The notes under the pieces were generated by a model that made no database searches, was not told where the DNA came from, and saw nothing but the letters and a program-made list of their open reading frames with translations. Of a stretch of DNA of 64,000 nucleotides, positions 32,425 to 40,493 are shown piece after piece. Position 1 is the stretch's first letter. Each line of letters starts with the position of its first letter. Both the position numbers and the translations under genes were made by a program. Source of the stretch: DATARR01 sp036376245 (GTDB lineage: Bacteria; Acidobacteriota; Thermoanaerobaculia; Multivoradales; UBA5704). Location of the stretch: positions 53,148 through 117,147 of the forward strand of contig DASVAS010000055.1 in NCBI GenBank assembly GCA_036376245.1, read 5' to 3'.

Positions 32425-33405
32425 ATGTACAATGAGGCCATCAACATGACATGTGAGCTTGACGTTCAGACCTACTTGAAAACGAATCTCGACGTCCTTG
32501 AGCCGGGGCTTACACTTCTTGGCGTTGACGTTCACGTACGCGACGACCAGGGAAGCGATGGACGCATCGACATTCTTGCTCGGGATGTTCGTGGGTACCA
32601 CGTTGTGATCGAGCTCAAGCGCCATCGCAGTGCCGCCCGCGAGGGTTTTCAGGAACTTGCTAAGTATGTCCGTCTCCTCGCGGAGCAGAGCGGCCTACCC
32701 ATTTCGCGCATGCGCTGCTTTATTGTATCACCCGACTGGAATGCGCTACATGCGGCATTTGCTGTTCTCAAACCTATATTCCCGTGCAGACTCACAGGGT
32801 ATACGTACACGATTGGCAGTGACAGCATCCCGCGAAACTTCGAGCCTGTTTCGTCGCGCCCACCAGCGCGTGCGCTGTCGCTGGCTACACAGCAGTTCAT
32901 GATTGCCGTTCAGAACGAAGAAGTTGCCGAAGAAGAGCTTCAACGGGCTACCAAGGTCTTTGGCAGTGTTGGGATCGAAGACTATGTTGCATTCGTCTTC
33001 GACCGCCGGTCCGACTATCTGCTGTACTACGTGATTCAAACTGTCCCCCGGGAACTCTTCGAGCTCATTGCGCGCGTAACGGACACAACCGTGGAGCCCG
33101 ATGGAACTCCTACACGATTTGGGGATTGGGAATATGCAGTATTCTGTTTGCTTGTTCGTGACAGCAACGGATACGAGTCCGAAAGCGGCTCACCAGTTGC
33201 GTTGGCGAGGCTTCCACTGAAATACCCGCTAATCGAGGTACGAAAATACGGTCGACTTGGACGCACTGACGGAATTTGGTCGAATACAGATCTTTTCCTA
33301 GAGGCTGTTTCTCCTGCCTATAGTGATCCGGATAGAGATCAGCCTCCGCCACCTGATCTCTTAAACTTCATTCAGGAGTTTCACCAGTGGGACTTTGATC
33401 TCTGA
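32425..33405 (+). CDS. NucS/DUF91-like PD-(D/E)XK endonuclease
   Basis: A 326-residue protein. The nuclease core is SDGRIDILARDVRGYHVVIELKRHRS (Asp ... E-x-K), as in archaeal/actinobacterial NucS, followed by GFQELAKYVRLL and the MRCFIVSPDWN strand. The C-terminal 180 residues are not recognised. Base composition is visibly closer to 50% GC and the codons differ (GTT, ACA, AGT common), unlike the neighbours, so it was probably acquired recently. It may act in mismatch cutting or in defence. An in-frame ATG at 32446 is an alternative start. Its end overlaps the convergent NTase gene. Confidence 0.8.
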   Translation: MYNEAINMTCELDVQTYLKTNLDVLEPGLTLLGVDVHVRDDQGSDGRIDILARDVRGYHVVIELKRHRSAAREGFQELAKYVRLLAEQSGLPISRMRCFIVSPDWNALHAAFAVLKPIFPCRLTGYTYTIGSDSIPRNFEPVSSRPPARALSLATQQFMIAVQNEEVAEEELQRATKVFGSVGIEDYVAFVFDRRSDYLLYYVIQTVPRELFELIARVTDTTVEPDGTPTRFGDWEYAVFCLLVRDSNGYESESGSPVALARLPLKYPLIEVRKYGRLGRTDGIWSNTDLFLEAVSPAYSDPDRDQPPPPDLLNFIQEFHQWDFDL

Positions 33406-33749
33406 TCTCGATTTTCGCGGTACTGGCCAACAAGCGGCTGAAGCCAGCGCCCCGCCGCGCCCGGCCGGCCTTGATGGATGACGACATGGTCCCTGACGAT
33501 GGCGTTGAGGAGAGCGAAGCCGGCGCGGGAGAGGTCGACCACGTCCACCTCCCGCCCAGTGGCGAGACTCAGGTCCCCGTAGAGGCCGAGGACATCCAGG
33601 TTCTCACCCTGGACAGCCACGTCCAGGTCTGAATCCGGCCGGGCCTTTCCACGAGCCTGGGAACCGAAGAGCAGAGCGAGATGCACGTCCTGGCGGTCCC
33701 GGAGGACCTCCCGCATGGCGGCTACGAGCTTTGCGGTCTCTTCCGTCAC
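33381..33749 (-). CDS. MntA-like minimal nucleotidyltransferase
   Basis: A 122-residue nucleotidyltransferase. LALLFGSQARGKARPDSDLDVAV is the GSx10DxD motif, and VDVVDLSRAGFALLNAIVRD follows as in MntA antitoxins that AMPylate HEPN toxins. No HEPN gene is adjacent: the 3' side is the convergent NucS-like gene, overlapping by 25 bp. It starts with GTG at 33749. The partner may be lost. Confidence 0.88.
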   Translation of the reverse strand: MTEETAKLVAAMREVLRDRQDVHLALLFGSQARGKARPDSDLDVAVQGENLDVLGLYGDLSLATGREVDVVDLSRAGFALLNAIVRDHVVIHQGRPGAAGRWLQPLVGQYRENRDQRSKSHW

Positions 33750-33816
33750 GGGCTCAGTCTACAGCAGGCAGACTGGCCTCCAGAACGGCTCGCGCGGCGG
33801 CTGCTATCCTTGCGGC

Positions 33817-34068
33817 ATGGCCGTACACCTCCAAATCCGCGACCTACCCGACGAGATTCATCAGGTCTTGCGTCAACGGGCGGCCACGCGAGGCTTGAGC
33901 CTGCGCCAGTACGCCCTTGAGGTTTTGCAGGAGCATTGCCGGCTACCAACCCTGGACGAGTGGCTCGACGGTCTGAGTCGGTTGACACCGGTTCCGCTTT
34001 CCACCCCAGCGGCCGAGGCCGTCCGTCAGGCTCGTGAGACAGGAGACGCAGATGAAGCTTACCCTTGA
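33817..34068 (+). CDS. FitA-like antitoxin
   Basis: An 83-residue ribbon-helix-helix protein: MAVHLQIRDLPDEIHQVLRQ and RAATRGLSLRQYALEVLQEHC match FitA/VapB-type antitoxins. The C-terminal part TLDEWLDGLSRL would contact a toxin. No PIN toxin follows; a short HicB-like remnant overlaps its end. The upstream in-frame extension overlaps the NTase gene and is rejected. Confidence 0.78.
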   Translation: MAVHLQIRDLPDEIHQVLRQRAATRGLSLRQYALEVLQEHCRLPTLDEWLDGLSRLTPVPLSTPAAEAVRQARETGDADEAYP

Positions 34069-34123
34069 GTGCGAGCGCGAAGATGACGGGCGTTTGCCTG
34101 CCGGAACGTTCCAACAGCCCTGA
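34052..34123 (+). pseudogene. Remnant of a HicB-like protein
   Basis: A 23-codon frame reads MKLTLECEREDDGR, the usual beginning of HicB-type domains (often continuing W.AEVPELPGV), then loses similarity and stops at 34123, exactly where the 20-bp tandem array begins. It overlaps the antitoxin gene end. Interpreted as a gene truncated by repeat expansion. Confidence 0.5.
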
Positions 34124-34380
34124 AAAACGTCCCGTAAGCTTCCGGCAACGTTTTTTAGCTTGAAAAATCGTGGCGGAGCTTCCGGCGACGCTCCGGAAGC
34201 TAAAAAATGACTTTTCAGCTTACGCGGCCGTTTTTTAGCTTCCGCCGCCGTTTTTTACGGTCCGCCAAGGTTTTTAATGCTCCGGCGCTGTTTTTAACGC
34301 TCCGCGGCCGTTTTTAATGCTCCGCAGCCGTTTTTAATGCTCCGCGAGAGTTTTTCCGGCTGTGCGGACGTCCCGGAAGC
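34121..34380. repeat. 20-bp tandem repeat array
   Basis: From 34121 to about 34360 the sequence falls into twelve consecutive 20-bp units in strict register. The best conserved are near TCCGCGGCCGTTTTTAATGC and TCCGGCAACGTTTTTTAGCT. Early units include inverted forms (TGAAAAATCG, TCCGGAAGC). There are no spacers, so it is not CRISPR. The GC-rich DNA from 34380 to the TPR gene shows only GGCCGGAAA-like short repeats and no gene. Confidence 0.8.
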
Positions 34381-34537
34381 TTGGAGGCGGTCTTTCGGGC
34401 TATGGCACTACCGCGGAGACCCGGACGAGGCCGGAAACCGGGGACCGAGGCCGGAAATCGGCCTTCGGGCCGGCGGGACGCCGGCGGTCCCAGGGGGGGC
34501 TGCTCCCAGGCGGGGCTCTTCGCTCCGGCGCACTAGC

Positions 34538-36187
34538 TCACTTCGACGACGCGGCCGTCCTCACACCCTCCAGATAGCCCTTGACCTCCGCCAGCTCGGG
34601 GAAGCCCGCATCCGCCTGCTTCCAGATGTCGGCGAGCTGGCCGTAGTAGCGCCGGGCGGACTCGCCGTCCCCGCGCTTCACGGCTACGCGGGCGGCTCCC
34701 AGGAGCGAAGCGGGACGGTTGGGGGTGCGCAGGAGCGCGGTCTCGAACTGCTTGCCGGCCTCGTCGGTCCGGCCCAGCTCCAGGAGCGCCTCGCCGTAGA
34801 GCTCGTGAGAGGGCTTCATCGGGTCCGGCGGACCGGAGGGCGGCGGCAGGCGGGATTCCGCCTCGGCCGCGGCGGCCAGGAGCTTCAGGCCCTCTTCCGC
34901 GTTCCCCTTCTTGAGCGCCACGAGGCCGGCGATCTGGTCCGCCAGGATCCCGGCGGGGGCCCCGCCCCGGTAGGGAGCGGCGCCCGTGTCCGCGATGCTC
35001 CGGAGTTTGGCGGCCGCCTGCTCCGCCACCTCCAGATCTCCGCTCCGGGCCGCGCCCAGGCCCGTCGCGTAGATCAGGACGGTGTTGCCCTGGCCGGCGG
35101 TCAGGGTCCCGCTGGCGTGGCAGGACGACGCCCCGCCCGCTTCGGGAGCCCCGGCGGGGATTTGATCCTTACTCCAGGAGCGGGTCTCGATGAGGTAGCG
35201 GGCCTCCATCTCGCTGGCGGAGAAGGCGACGCGCGGGCTGTCGCTCGCCTGGTCCGCCGCGCGGGCCGTCGCGAGCGTCTCGCGGGCCTTGCCGAGGCGC
35301 CCCTGCTGCGCGTAGCCATAGAGGAGCCAGGAGAGGCTGTGGAAGTCCTGCTTGTCGATCGGGTGCCCCCGCCGCTTCACCCAGTCCACGCTTGCGCCCC
35401 AGGAGTCCTCGTTCGAGGCGACCACCGAGGGCCAGTCCCCGATCTGGACGAAGATGTGCGACGGCATGTGGCGCGCGTGGTGGGCCGCCGGCGCGGTCTT
35501 GGCGTACAGGCGGGCGGCGCGCAGGCCGAGCGGCGCGTGGAGCGGGTCGTCGTAGGCGTGGATCATGTAGTGGAGCACGCCGGGGTGCTGCGGAGCCCGG
35601 TCGTAGAGCTCCTCCAGGATCGCCGCCGCCCGGATGAGCGGCCGGTCGCGCGCGTCGCCGGTCGGACCGGTCAGCGCCGGACCGATGAGCGACAGGGTGT
35701 AGAAGCTCGCCGCCTCGACGTCGTTCGGATACCGCTCGAAGAGCTTCCGCATCGCCTCCGCGTAGGCGGCGTCCCGCGCCCCCTTCTCCCCTTCCCCATA
35801 GAGGATCTCGACCGCCGCGAGCCACTCCTTCTCGCGCTCCGTGGGCGCCTTCGCCGCCCGTTCCGCCGGCGTGGGTGCCAGGCGCGCCAGCGCCGCCAGC
35901 GCGGCGTCCCGGTCCTGCTCGGACCAGATCGGGTGGTTGTAGGTCATCGCCTCGCCCCAGTACGCCAGGGCGAATCCGGGATCGGCCTTCTGGGCCTCCC
36001 GGAAGAAGTCGGCCGCCTCGTCATAGAAGAAGCTGTGGAGCGCGGCCACCCCGCGTAGGAAGTGCGCCTGGGCCGCGGGCGAGCCGGAGGTCGGAAAATC
36101 GAGCTGGCCGAGCTCGGAAGCGGCGTGCGCCGGGGCGGCGAGCGCCACGAGCAGGATCGGAAGAAGACGGAGCTTGAGGGTTCGCAT
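34538..36187 (-). CDS. Secreted tetratricopeptide-repeat protein
   Basis: A 549-residue exported protein (MRTLKLRLLPILLVALAAPAHA). TPR units are visible near residues 45-75 (HSFFYDEAADFFREAQKADP), in AAILEELYDRAPQHPGVLHY and near the C-terminus (GEALLELGRTDEAGKQFETA). A conserved His-rich stretch APAAHHARHMPSHIFVQIGD lies in the centre. The function is unknown, presumably a periplasmic scaffold. Confidence 0.85.
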   Translation of the reverse strand: MRTLKLRLLPILLVALAAPAHAASELGQLDFPTSGSPAAQAHFLRGVAALHSFFYDEAADFFREAQKADPGFALAYWGEAMTYNHPIWSEQDRDAALAALARLAPTPAERAAKAPTEREKEWLAAVEILYGEGEKGARDAAYAEAMRKLFERYPNDVEAASFYTLSLIGPALTGPTGDARDRPLIRAAAILEELYDRAPQHPGVLHYMIHAYDDPLHAPLGLRAARLYAKTAPAAHHARHMPSHIFVQIGDWPSVVASNEDSWGASVDWVKRRGHPIDKQDFHSLSWLLYGYAQQGRLGKARETLATARAADQASDSPRVAFSASEMEARYLIETRSWSKDQIPAGAPEAGGASSCHASGTLTAGQGNTVLIYATGLGAARSGDLEVAEQAAAKLRSIADTGAAPYRGGAPAGILADQIAGLVALKKGNAEEGLKLLAAAAEAESRLPPPSGPPDPMKPSHELYGEALLELGRTDEAGKQFETALLRTPNRPASLLGAARVAVKRGDGESARRYYGQLADIWKQADAGFPELAEVKGYLEGVRTAASSK

Positions 36188-36253
36188 TGGACAGCCTCCT
36201 GGAGTGGGAAGCTACACCCTCTGAGCCCGTGCATCAATGGGCGGGCGGGAAGC

Positions 36254-36491
36254 CGCCCGGGCCCTCACTCCCCCGACCCCCTCTCTCCCGACCCCTCCCT
36301 CCCACCCACACCGGGAGAGAGGGGAAAAGGACGAAAGGACACCAGGGACTTCAAGGACACCAGGGACGGCATCACCTGTCCCTGTCGTCCTTGAGGTCCC
36401 TGGTGTCCCTGACTAACCGCTCCCTCCTCTCCCGGTGTGGGTGGGAGGGAGGGATCGGGAGAGGAGGGCCGGGGTGGTGAGGGCCCGGGCG
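36254..36491. repeat. ~240-bp composite palindrome
   Basis: A large imperfect inverted repeat. The outer arms are GCCCTCAC...CTCTCCCG...CCCACCCACACCGG and their complements (CCGGTGTGGGTGGG...GGTGAGGGC). The inner arms are GGACACCAGGGAC direct repeats facing GTCCCTGGTGTCC. It combines the CCCTCTCC and GGAC hairpin families found elsewhere in the window. The 385-bp gap between the TPR gene and the Cys-rich gene holds no other feature except the downstream gene's ribosome site. Confidence 0.75.
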
Positions 36492-36572
36492 GGCTACGCC
36501 TCGGCGACGCCATGACGACTTTTCCCTCGTATTCGCGCATCTCTTGTGGGGGGCACGCGAAAGGAGATCTAC

Positions 36573-36905
36573 ATGATGTCGAAACCGTTCCTCAAGCTCA
36601 TGCTGGTACTCACAGTTCTCCTGGGGGTCCAGACCGGGCTCCTCACGCCGGATCCGGCCCTGGCCGCGCCCTGCTGCCAGAGTTGCGAGCCGAACTACAT
36701 GTCGTGCACGTCCAACTGCAACTTGACGTGCGGGAGCAACCAGAGCTGTCTGGACGCCTGCTACCAGGATTGCGACGCGGCGGAGATACGGTGCATGAGG
36801 AGCTGCGTCTGGTGCAGCGGCGGTGGTGGCGGCGGCTGGCCTTGTTGCTACCCCGACTGGACCGGATACTGCCCGGCCGAGTGCAGCTACTGCGTCTCCT
36901 GCTGA
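36573..36905 (+). CDS. Secreted Cys-rich protein (110 aa)
   Basis: A signal peptide (MMSKPFLKLMLVLTVLLGV) precedes a mature region with about nineteen cysteines: APCCQSCEPNYMSCTSNC, then NLTCGSNQSCLDACYQDC, CMRSCVWC, a Gly run and PCCYPDWTGYCPAECSYC. Cx3C pairs on a helical stretch suggest a disulfide-stapled fold. AAAGGAG precedes the tandem ATGs. The function is unknown. Confidence 0.78.
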   Translation: MMSKPFLKLMLVLTVLLGVQTGLLTPDPALAAPCCQSCEPNYMSCTSNCNLTCGSNQSCLDACYQDCDAAEIRCMRSCVWCSGGGGGGWPCCYPDWTGYCPAECSYCVSC

Positions 36906-36928
36906 CGGGAAAGTTCCACCCCAAACGC

Positions 36929-36962
36929 ACCACCCCGCCGGACGGTCCAGTCCGGCGGGGTG
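36929..36962. terminator. Bidirectional terminator hairpin
   Basis: Perfect arms ACCCCGCCGGAC and GTCCGGCGGGGT (extended by two C-G pairs) around a GGTCCA loop, between the convergent Cys-rich and L,D-transpeptidase-like genes. Confidence 0.75.
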
Positions 36963-36996
36963 GCGATTTCAGGGTCTCTGGAGAACGCTCGCCGGC

Positions 36997-37893
36997 TCAG
37001 CGGGCGAGCTTGGCGGTCACGGCGCCGCCGCCCGGGGCCGCGCAGGCGCCGCCCGAGGAAGCCTTCAGGATCCGGCTCTGGGCTCCGTGGTAGGAGTAGA
37101 CGAAGCTCCCGCCCTTGATGGTGTCGATGACCGTCGCCGCGATCTCCTGCGACAGCGCCGGGCAACCCCAGCTCCGGCCGAGACGGCCCTGACTGCGGAT
37201 CTGCGCCTCGCTGACGTACCAGGCGCCGTGCATCACGATGTGGCGCTCCTCGGCAAGGTCGTTGATCCCCTGTTCCAGGCCCTGGAGCTTGAGGGAGTAG
37301 CCGTTGCCGCCCTCGTAGGTGCCGGCGGTCAGGAACAGGCCGAGGCTGGTCTGCCGGCTGTCCTTGACGTTGGAGAAACGGGTGGCGTAGTTCTCGCCGG
37401 TCCCGGACCCGTGCGCCACCAGCTCGTGGAAGAGCACCTCGCCCCGCTCCAGATCGAGCACCCACAGCCGCGGCTGGGTGGAGGGCAGAGAGTAATCGAT
37501 GATGGTCAGCAGGTCGTCCCGGCCGGAGACGCCGCGCGCCTTGGCGCAGGCGACCGCGTCGAGCGCCGCCGCCAGCACCTTGGGCGAGAGCCCCTGGGCG
37601 CGGGCGAAGCTGGCTGGCGGCGCGGCGGGGGTCGTCACCACCGCGGGGACGGCCACGGGAGCCGAGGGCTCCACGGCCACCGGAGCGGGCGCTACAGGCG
37701 CCGGGGCCGAGACGGCGATGGGAGCATCGGGGATATCCGCCCGGGACGCCTCGGAGGCGTTGGCGCGCAGGTTCGCCGCGACGAAGGGCAGCAGGAGAGC
37801 GGTCAGGCAGAGCGTTTTACCGACGGCGCGCACATGGCTGCGATGGTCGGCGGTGGGGGTCGTGGGAGGAGCGGACGTGATCTTCTTCGCCAA
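36997..37893 (-). CDS. Murein L,D-transpeptidase catalytic-domain family protein
   Basis: A 298-residue envelope protein. An N-terminal membrane or signal segment (TLCLTALLLPFVAANLRA) and a Pro/Val/Ala-rich linker precede a catalytic domain. GEVLFHELVAHGSGTGENYA, YSLKLQGLEQGINDLAEERH, IVMHGAWYVS and RLGRSWGCPALS, with the likely nucleophile Cys, define the YkuD-related family that crosslinks or remodels peptidoglycan. Transcribed toward the shared terminator. Confidence 0.88.
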   Translation of the reverse strand: MAKKITSAPPTTPTADHRSHVRAVGKTLCLTALLLPFVAANLRANASEASRADIPDAPIAVSAPAPVAPAPVAVEPSAPVAVPAVVTTPAAPPASFARAQGLSPKVLAAALDAVACAKARGVSGRDDLLTIIDYSLPSTQPRLWVLDLERGEVLFHELVAHGSGTGENYATRFSNVKDSRQTSLGLFLTAGTYEGGNGYSLKLQGLEQGINDLAEERHIVMHGAWYVSEAQIRSQGRLGRSWGCPALSQEIAATVIDTIKGGSFVYSYHGAQSRILKASSGGACAAPGGGAVTAKLAR

Positions 37894-38139
37894 TACTCTG
37901 TCCTCCAGAGGAGACGTCTTTGAAAAGCGCCCTGCTCTATCTCCGGGAGCCGGGCCGGGCCATCAAGGGGCTTTGTTGTCGTCCATGACTATAACTCTGT
38001 CCTGGCCTATGCGATTCCAGAAATTTGGTGTCAATTTTACAAAAATCGGACTATTTCAGTTTGGCGGGCGATGGGCACGGGTCCTGCACTACCCCCTTGA
38101 CGGGAGGGGTGGAGGGAACGACCAAGGAGGAAATACACC

Positions 38140-38880
38140 ATGAAGATCACCCGAACGACCTTGATTATGACCGCGCTCGTCGTTGCCGCCCTCCTCACCG
38201 GCTGCGGCTCGACGGGCATCCTGGGCGGCGGCAACGATAGCAGCAACGACCGCAGCAATGATCCCTACGCCGACCGCGACCGCTACGGCGACTCCGCCAG
38301 CGACGTACGCGGCACCGTCGAAAGCGTGGACACCCTCAACCGGCGCATCGTCGTGGACAGCGAGGGCACGTACCGCAACAACCTGCGCAACGGCGACGAG
38401 GAACTGGTCCTCTACTACGACGACCGCACCACCGTGGCCTTCCAGGGCCAGACCTACCGGCCCGAGGACCTGGAGCGCGGCGACCGCATCGCGGCCGACG
38501 TCGATAACAGCGGCAATCGCATGCTGGCCAACCGGATCGACGTGCTCTACGACGTGACCAGCGGCAATTCCGACTCCCAGAGCGTCCTGGGCAGCGACAC
38601 CCGCAGCGACGAGATCCGTGGCTTCGTGCGCTACATCGACACCAACAACCGCACCCTGGAGATCGAGCCGAGGTCCGGCTACGGCGGCTCCACCACCGGA
38701 CGGTCCAACGTGGTCGTGGTGCACTACGATTCCAGCACGACCGTCGAGTTCCAGGGTCGCCGCTACCAGCCCGAGAACCTGGAGCGCGGCGACGAGGTGG
38801 AGATCGACATCCGCGACCAGGGCGGACGCCTGATCGCCGAGGACATCCTGGTGGTCGCCGACAGCCGCTCCACCCGCTGA
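38140..38880 (+). CDS. Lipoprotein with two DUF5666-like repeats
   Basis: A 246-residue lipoprotein: the signal ends in the lipobox ALLTGCGS. An Asp/Ser/Asn-rich linker is followed by two similar ~80-residue modules. Each begins (V/I)RG(T/F)V..VDT.NR.(I/L).. and contains TTVAFQGQTYRPEDLERGDR or TTVEFQGRRYQPENLERGDE. The modules probably form OB-like beta barrels. AAGGAGG precedes the ATG. The function is unknown. The 246-bp upstream gap is AT-richer and probably carries its promoter; I see no clear -35/-10 pair. Confidence 0.85.
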   Translation: MKITRTTLIMTALVVAALLTGCGSTGILGGGNDSSNDRSNDPYADRDRYGDSASDVRGTVESVDTLNRRIVVDSEGTYRNNLRNGDEELVLYYDDRTTVAFQGQTYRPEDLERGDRIAADVDNSGNRMLANRIDVLYDVTSGNSDSQSVLGSDTRSDEIRGFVRYIDTNNRTLEIEPRSGYGGSTTGRSNVVVVHYDSSTTVEFQGRRYQPENLERGDEVEIDIRDQGGRLIAEDILVVADSRSTR

Positions 38881-38977
38881 GCGGGACCTCCGGACTTTCC
38901 TGGACCGCCCCCCTTGCCGAGCGCGGCGGGGGGCGGTAAGCTTTCAGACGGAATTCCGTCAGTCCGGAGGCATCGCG

Positions 38978-39568
38978 ATGCCCCATACACCTCCCAAACC
39001 CCCCGCGCCGCGCGTTCCCGCGAGCCACGTCCAGGCCGCCACGGCCCGTCACGCGGTCACCCAGGCGAAGCCCGCCGTCAAGCCGGTGGCGCCGCCCCGG
39101 CCCAGCCCGGTCGCACCGGTCGCCTCCCCAACAAGGCCTGGGCAGCCCGCGCAGGCCAAGCCCGGACCCCAGGCGCCGCAGCCGCCACAGGCAGGCTTCC
39201 GCATCATGACCTCGCACAACTCCAGCGGACCGCACCAGATCCGCATCGCCGCCGCCGGCCGGGAGATCGGCTCGCTGGAGATGCTCGACGCCGGCCGCGA
39301 CGCCGTCCGGGTGGTCAATCTGAAGGTCGATCCGGACCAGCGGGGCCAGGGGGCCGGCGCGCAGCTCATGCGCGCCGCAGCCGCCGAAGGCATGCGGATG
39401 GGCAAGTCGCGGGTGACGCTCGAAAGCCAGGACAACGGCAGCGGCAAGCTGACGCGCTGGTACGAGGGCATGGGCTTCACGCCGCGCGGCCGCAGCGACC
39501 GTGGCATGGTGGTGCTGGAGACCTCCGCCGCCACGCTCCAGAGCCGGCTGGCGCGCAAGATTCCTTAA
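38978..39568 (+). CDS. Pro-rich HVQAA/QAKP N-terminus plus GNAT acetyltransferase domain
   Basis: A 196-residue protein. The first ~75 residues are Pro/Ala-rich with SHVQAATARHAVTQAKP and a later QPAQAKPGPQ, clearly like the N-terminus of the protein at 18730. The C-terminal domain is a GNAT fold: VVNLKVDPDQRGQGAGAQLM is the acetyl-CoA loop, and WYEGMGFTPRGRSDRGMVVL closes it. It may be an acetyltransferase effector delivered or localised by the shared N-terminus; this is inference. No partner gene is adjacent. Confidence 0.75.
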   Translation: MPHTPPKPPAPRVPASHVQAATARHAVTQAKPAVKPVAPPRPSPVAPVASPTRPGQPAQAKPGPQAPQPPQAGFRIMTSHNSSGPHQIRIAAAGREIGSLEMLDAGRDAVRVVNLKVDPDQRGQGAGAQLMRAAAAEGMRMGKSRVTLESQDNGSGKLTRWYEGMGFTPRGRSDRGMVVLETSAATLQSRLARKIP

Positions 39569-39658
39569 TCAAGGCGCCTTCGCCAAACGCCGCGAGCCAC
39601 GTCCGGAACCGGAGGAGATCCGAGACCTCCCCGGTCTCCGGCTCCGGAGGGCTGGCGC

Positions 39659-39862
39659 TTATCCTCCCCACTCGCCGCAGGTAGTGAAGCCGCAGGCGTT
39701 GCCCGGCTCAGGCACGCCGGAGCAGCAGAACGCGCCGGCGGGCACTCCCGGCCCGCAGTAGCCCGCACAGGGCCGGCAGCAGGCGTACGCGGGAGGCGTT
39801 ATCGCGAAAGCCGAGAGCAGCAGAGCCGCACCGAAGAGAGCCGCTTTTCTGATCCGATTCAT
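39659..39862 (-). CDS. Small secreted Cys-rich peptide (67 aa)
   Basis: Signal peptide MNRIRKAALFGAALLLSAFA, then CCRPCAGYCGPGVPAGAFCC and NACGFTTCGEWGG, eight cysteines in about 45 residues. AAGGAGAT precedes the ATG. The function is unknown; a disulfide-rich secreted peptide. Confidence 0.65.
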   Translation of the reverse strand: MNRIRKAALFGAALLLSAFAITPPAYACCRPCAGYCGPGVPAGAFCCSGVPEPGNACGFTTCGEWGG

Positions 39863-39971
39863 CAGGATCTCCTTCCTTGCAGAGTGGTTCGTCGCCCCCG
39901 GGGGGACGCTGTCAAGAAGCCCATTCTAACCTACGCATATCTCCTGCAAGGAAAGGAACGGATGCGGGCTC

Positions 39972-40454
39972 CTACTTCTCAGGCAGCAGCACGACCCCCG
40001 GCAGCTCCAGCAGGCAGGACAGCCCGGCCGGCGGAATGGTGTCGCAGCAGTCCATCTGCTCCAGAAGCACCTTCTCCTTCGCGATCTGCTCGCACGACTC
40101 GGGGCCGAGGAACACGTAGCGCTCTTCCTTCGCCTCGGCCTTGGCCCACGGCTGGCTGACGACCTTTTCCCCTCCCCGCGGGTCGGTGTTGAGCTGCTGG
40201 AAGCGGGTCACCCGCAGGGTGAGGACGCGCCCGGGGTTGGCGGCCAGGAAGCCGTCCACCGACTGGGCCTCCGGACCGCTCATCGAGGCGAACTTCCGCA
40301 TCTTCCCTTCCGCCATGGCACGGGGGTCCTCGCAGGAGAGGATCCTGGCTTCGAGCAGCCGAGGCCCGCGCGCGAACGCGCACATGGCGCTCGCGGAGGT
40401 CGCGTGGGCCAGGAGGAGGAGCAGGAACGCGGAAGCGACGAGCGGAGTCTTCAT
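39972..40454 (-). CDS. Secreted hypothetical protein
   Basis: A 160-residue exported protein (MKTPLVASAFLLLLLAHATSASA). The mature part contains scattered cysteines (MCAFARGPR, ILSCEDPR, ESCEQIA, MDCCDTIPPAGLSC) and LTLRVTRFQQLNTDP. I do not recognise the family. It lies upstream of the 39659 gene on the same strand. Confidence 0.65.
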   Translation of the reverse strand: MKTPLVASAFLLLLLAHATSASAMCAFARGPRLLEARILSCEDPRAMAEGKMRKFASMSGPEAQSVDGFLAANPGRVLTLRVTRFQQLNTDPRGGEKVVSQPWAKAEAKEERYVFLGPESCEQIAKEKVLLEQMDCCDTIPPAGLSCLLELPGVVLLPEK

Positions 40455-40493
40455 AGACTCATTAGACCCCGAACGGGCTGGAAAGGAAACCGG

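Noticed and set aside
34121..34380. CRISPR array
   Set aside because: The period is 20 bp with no unique spacers and no cas genes nearby.
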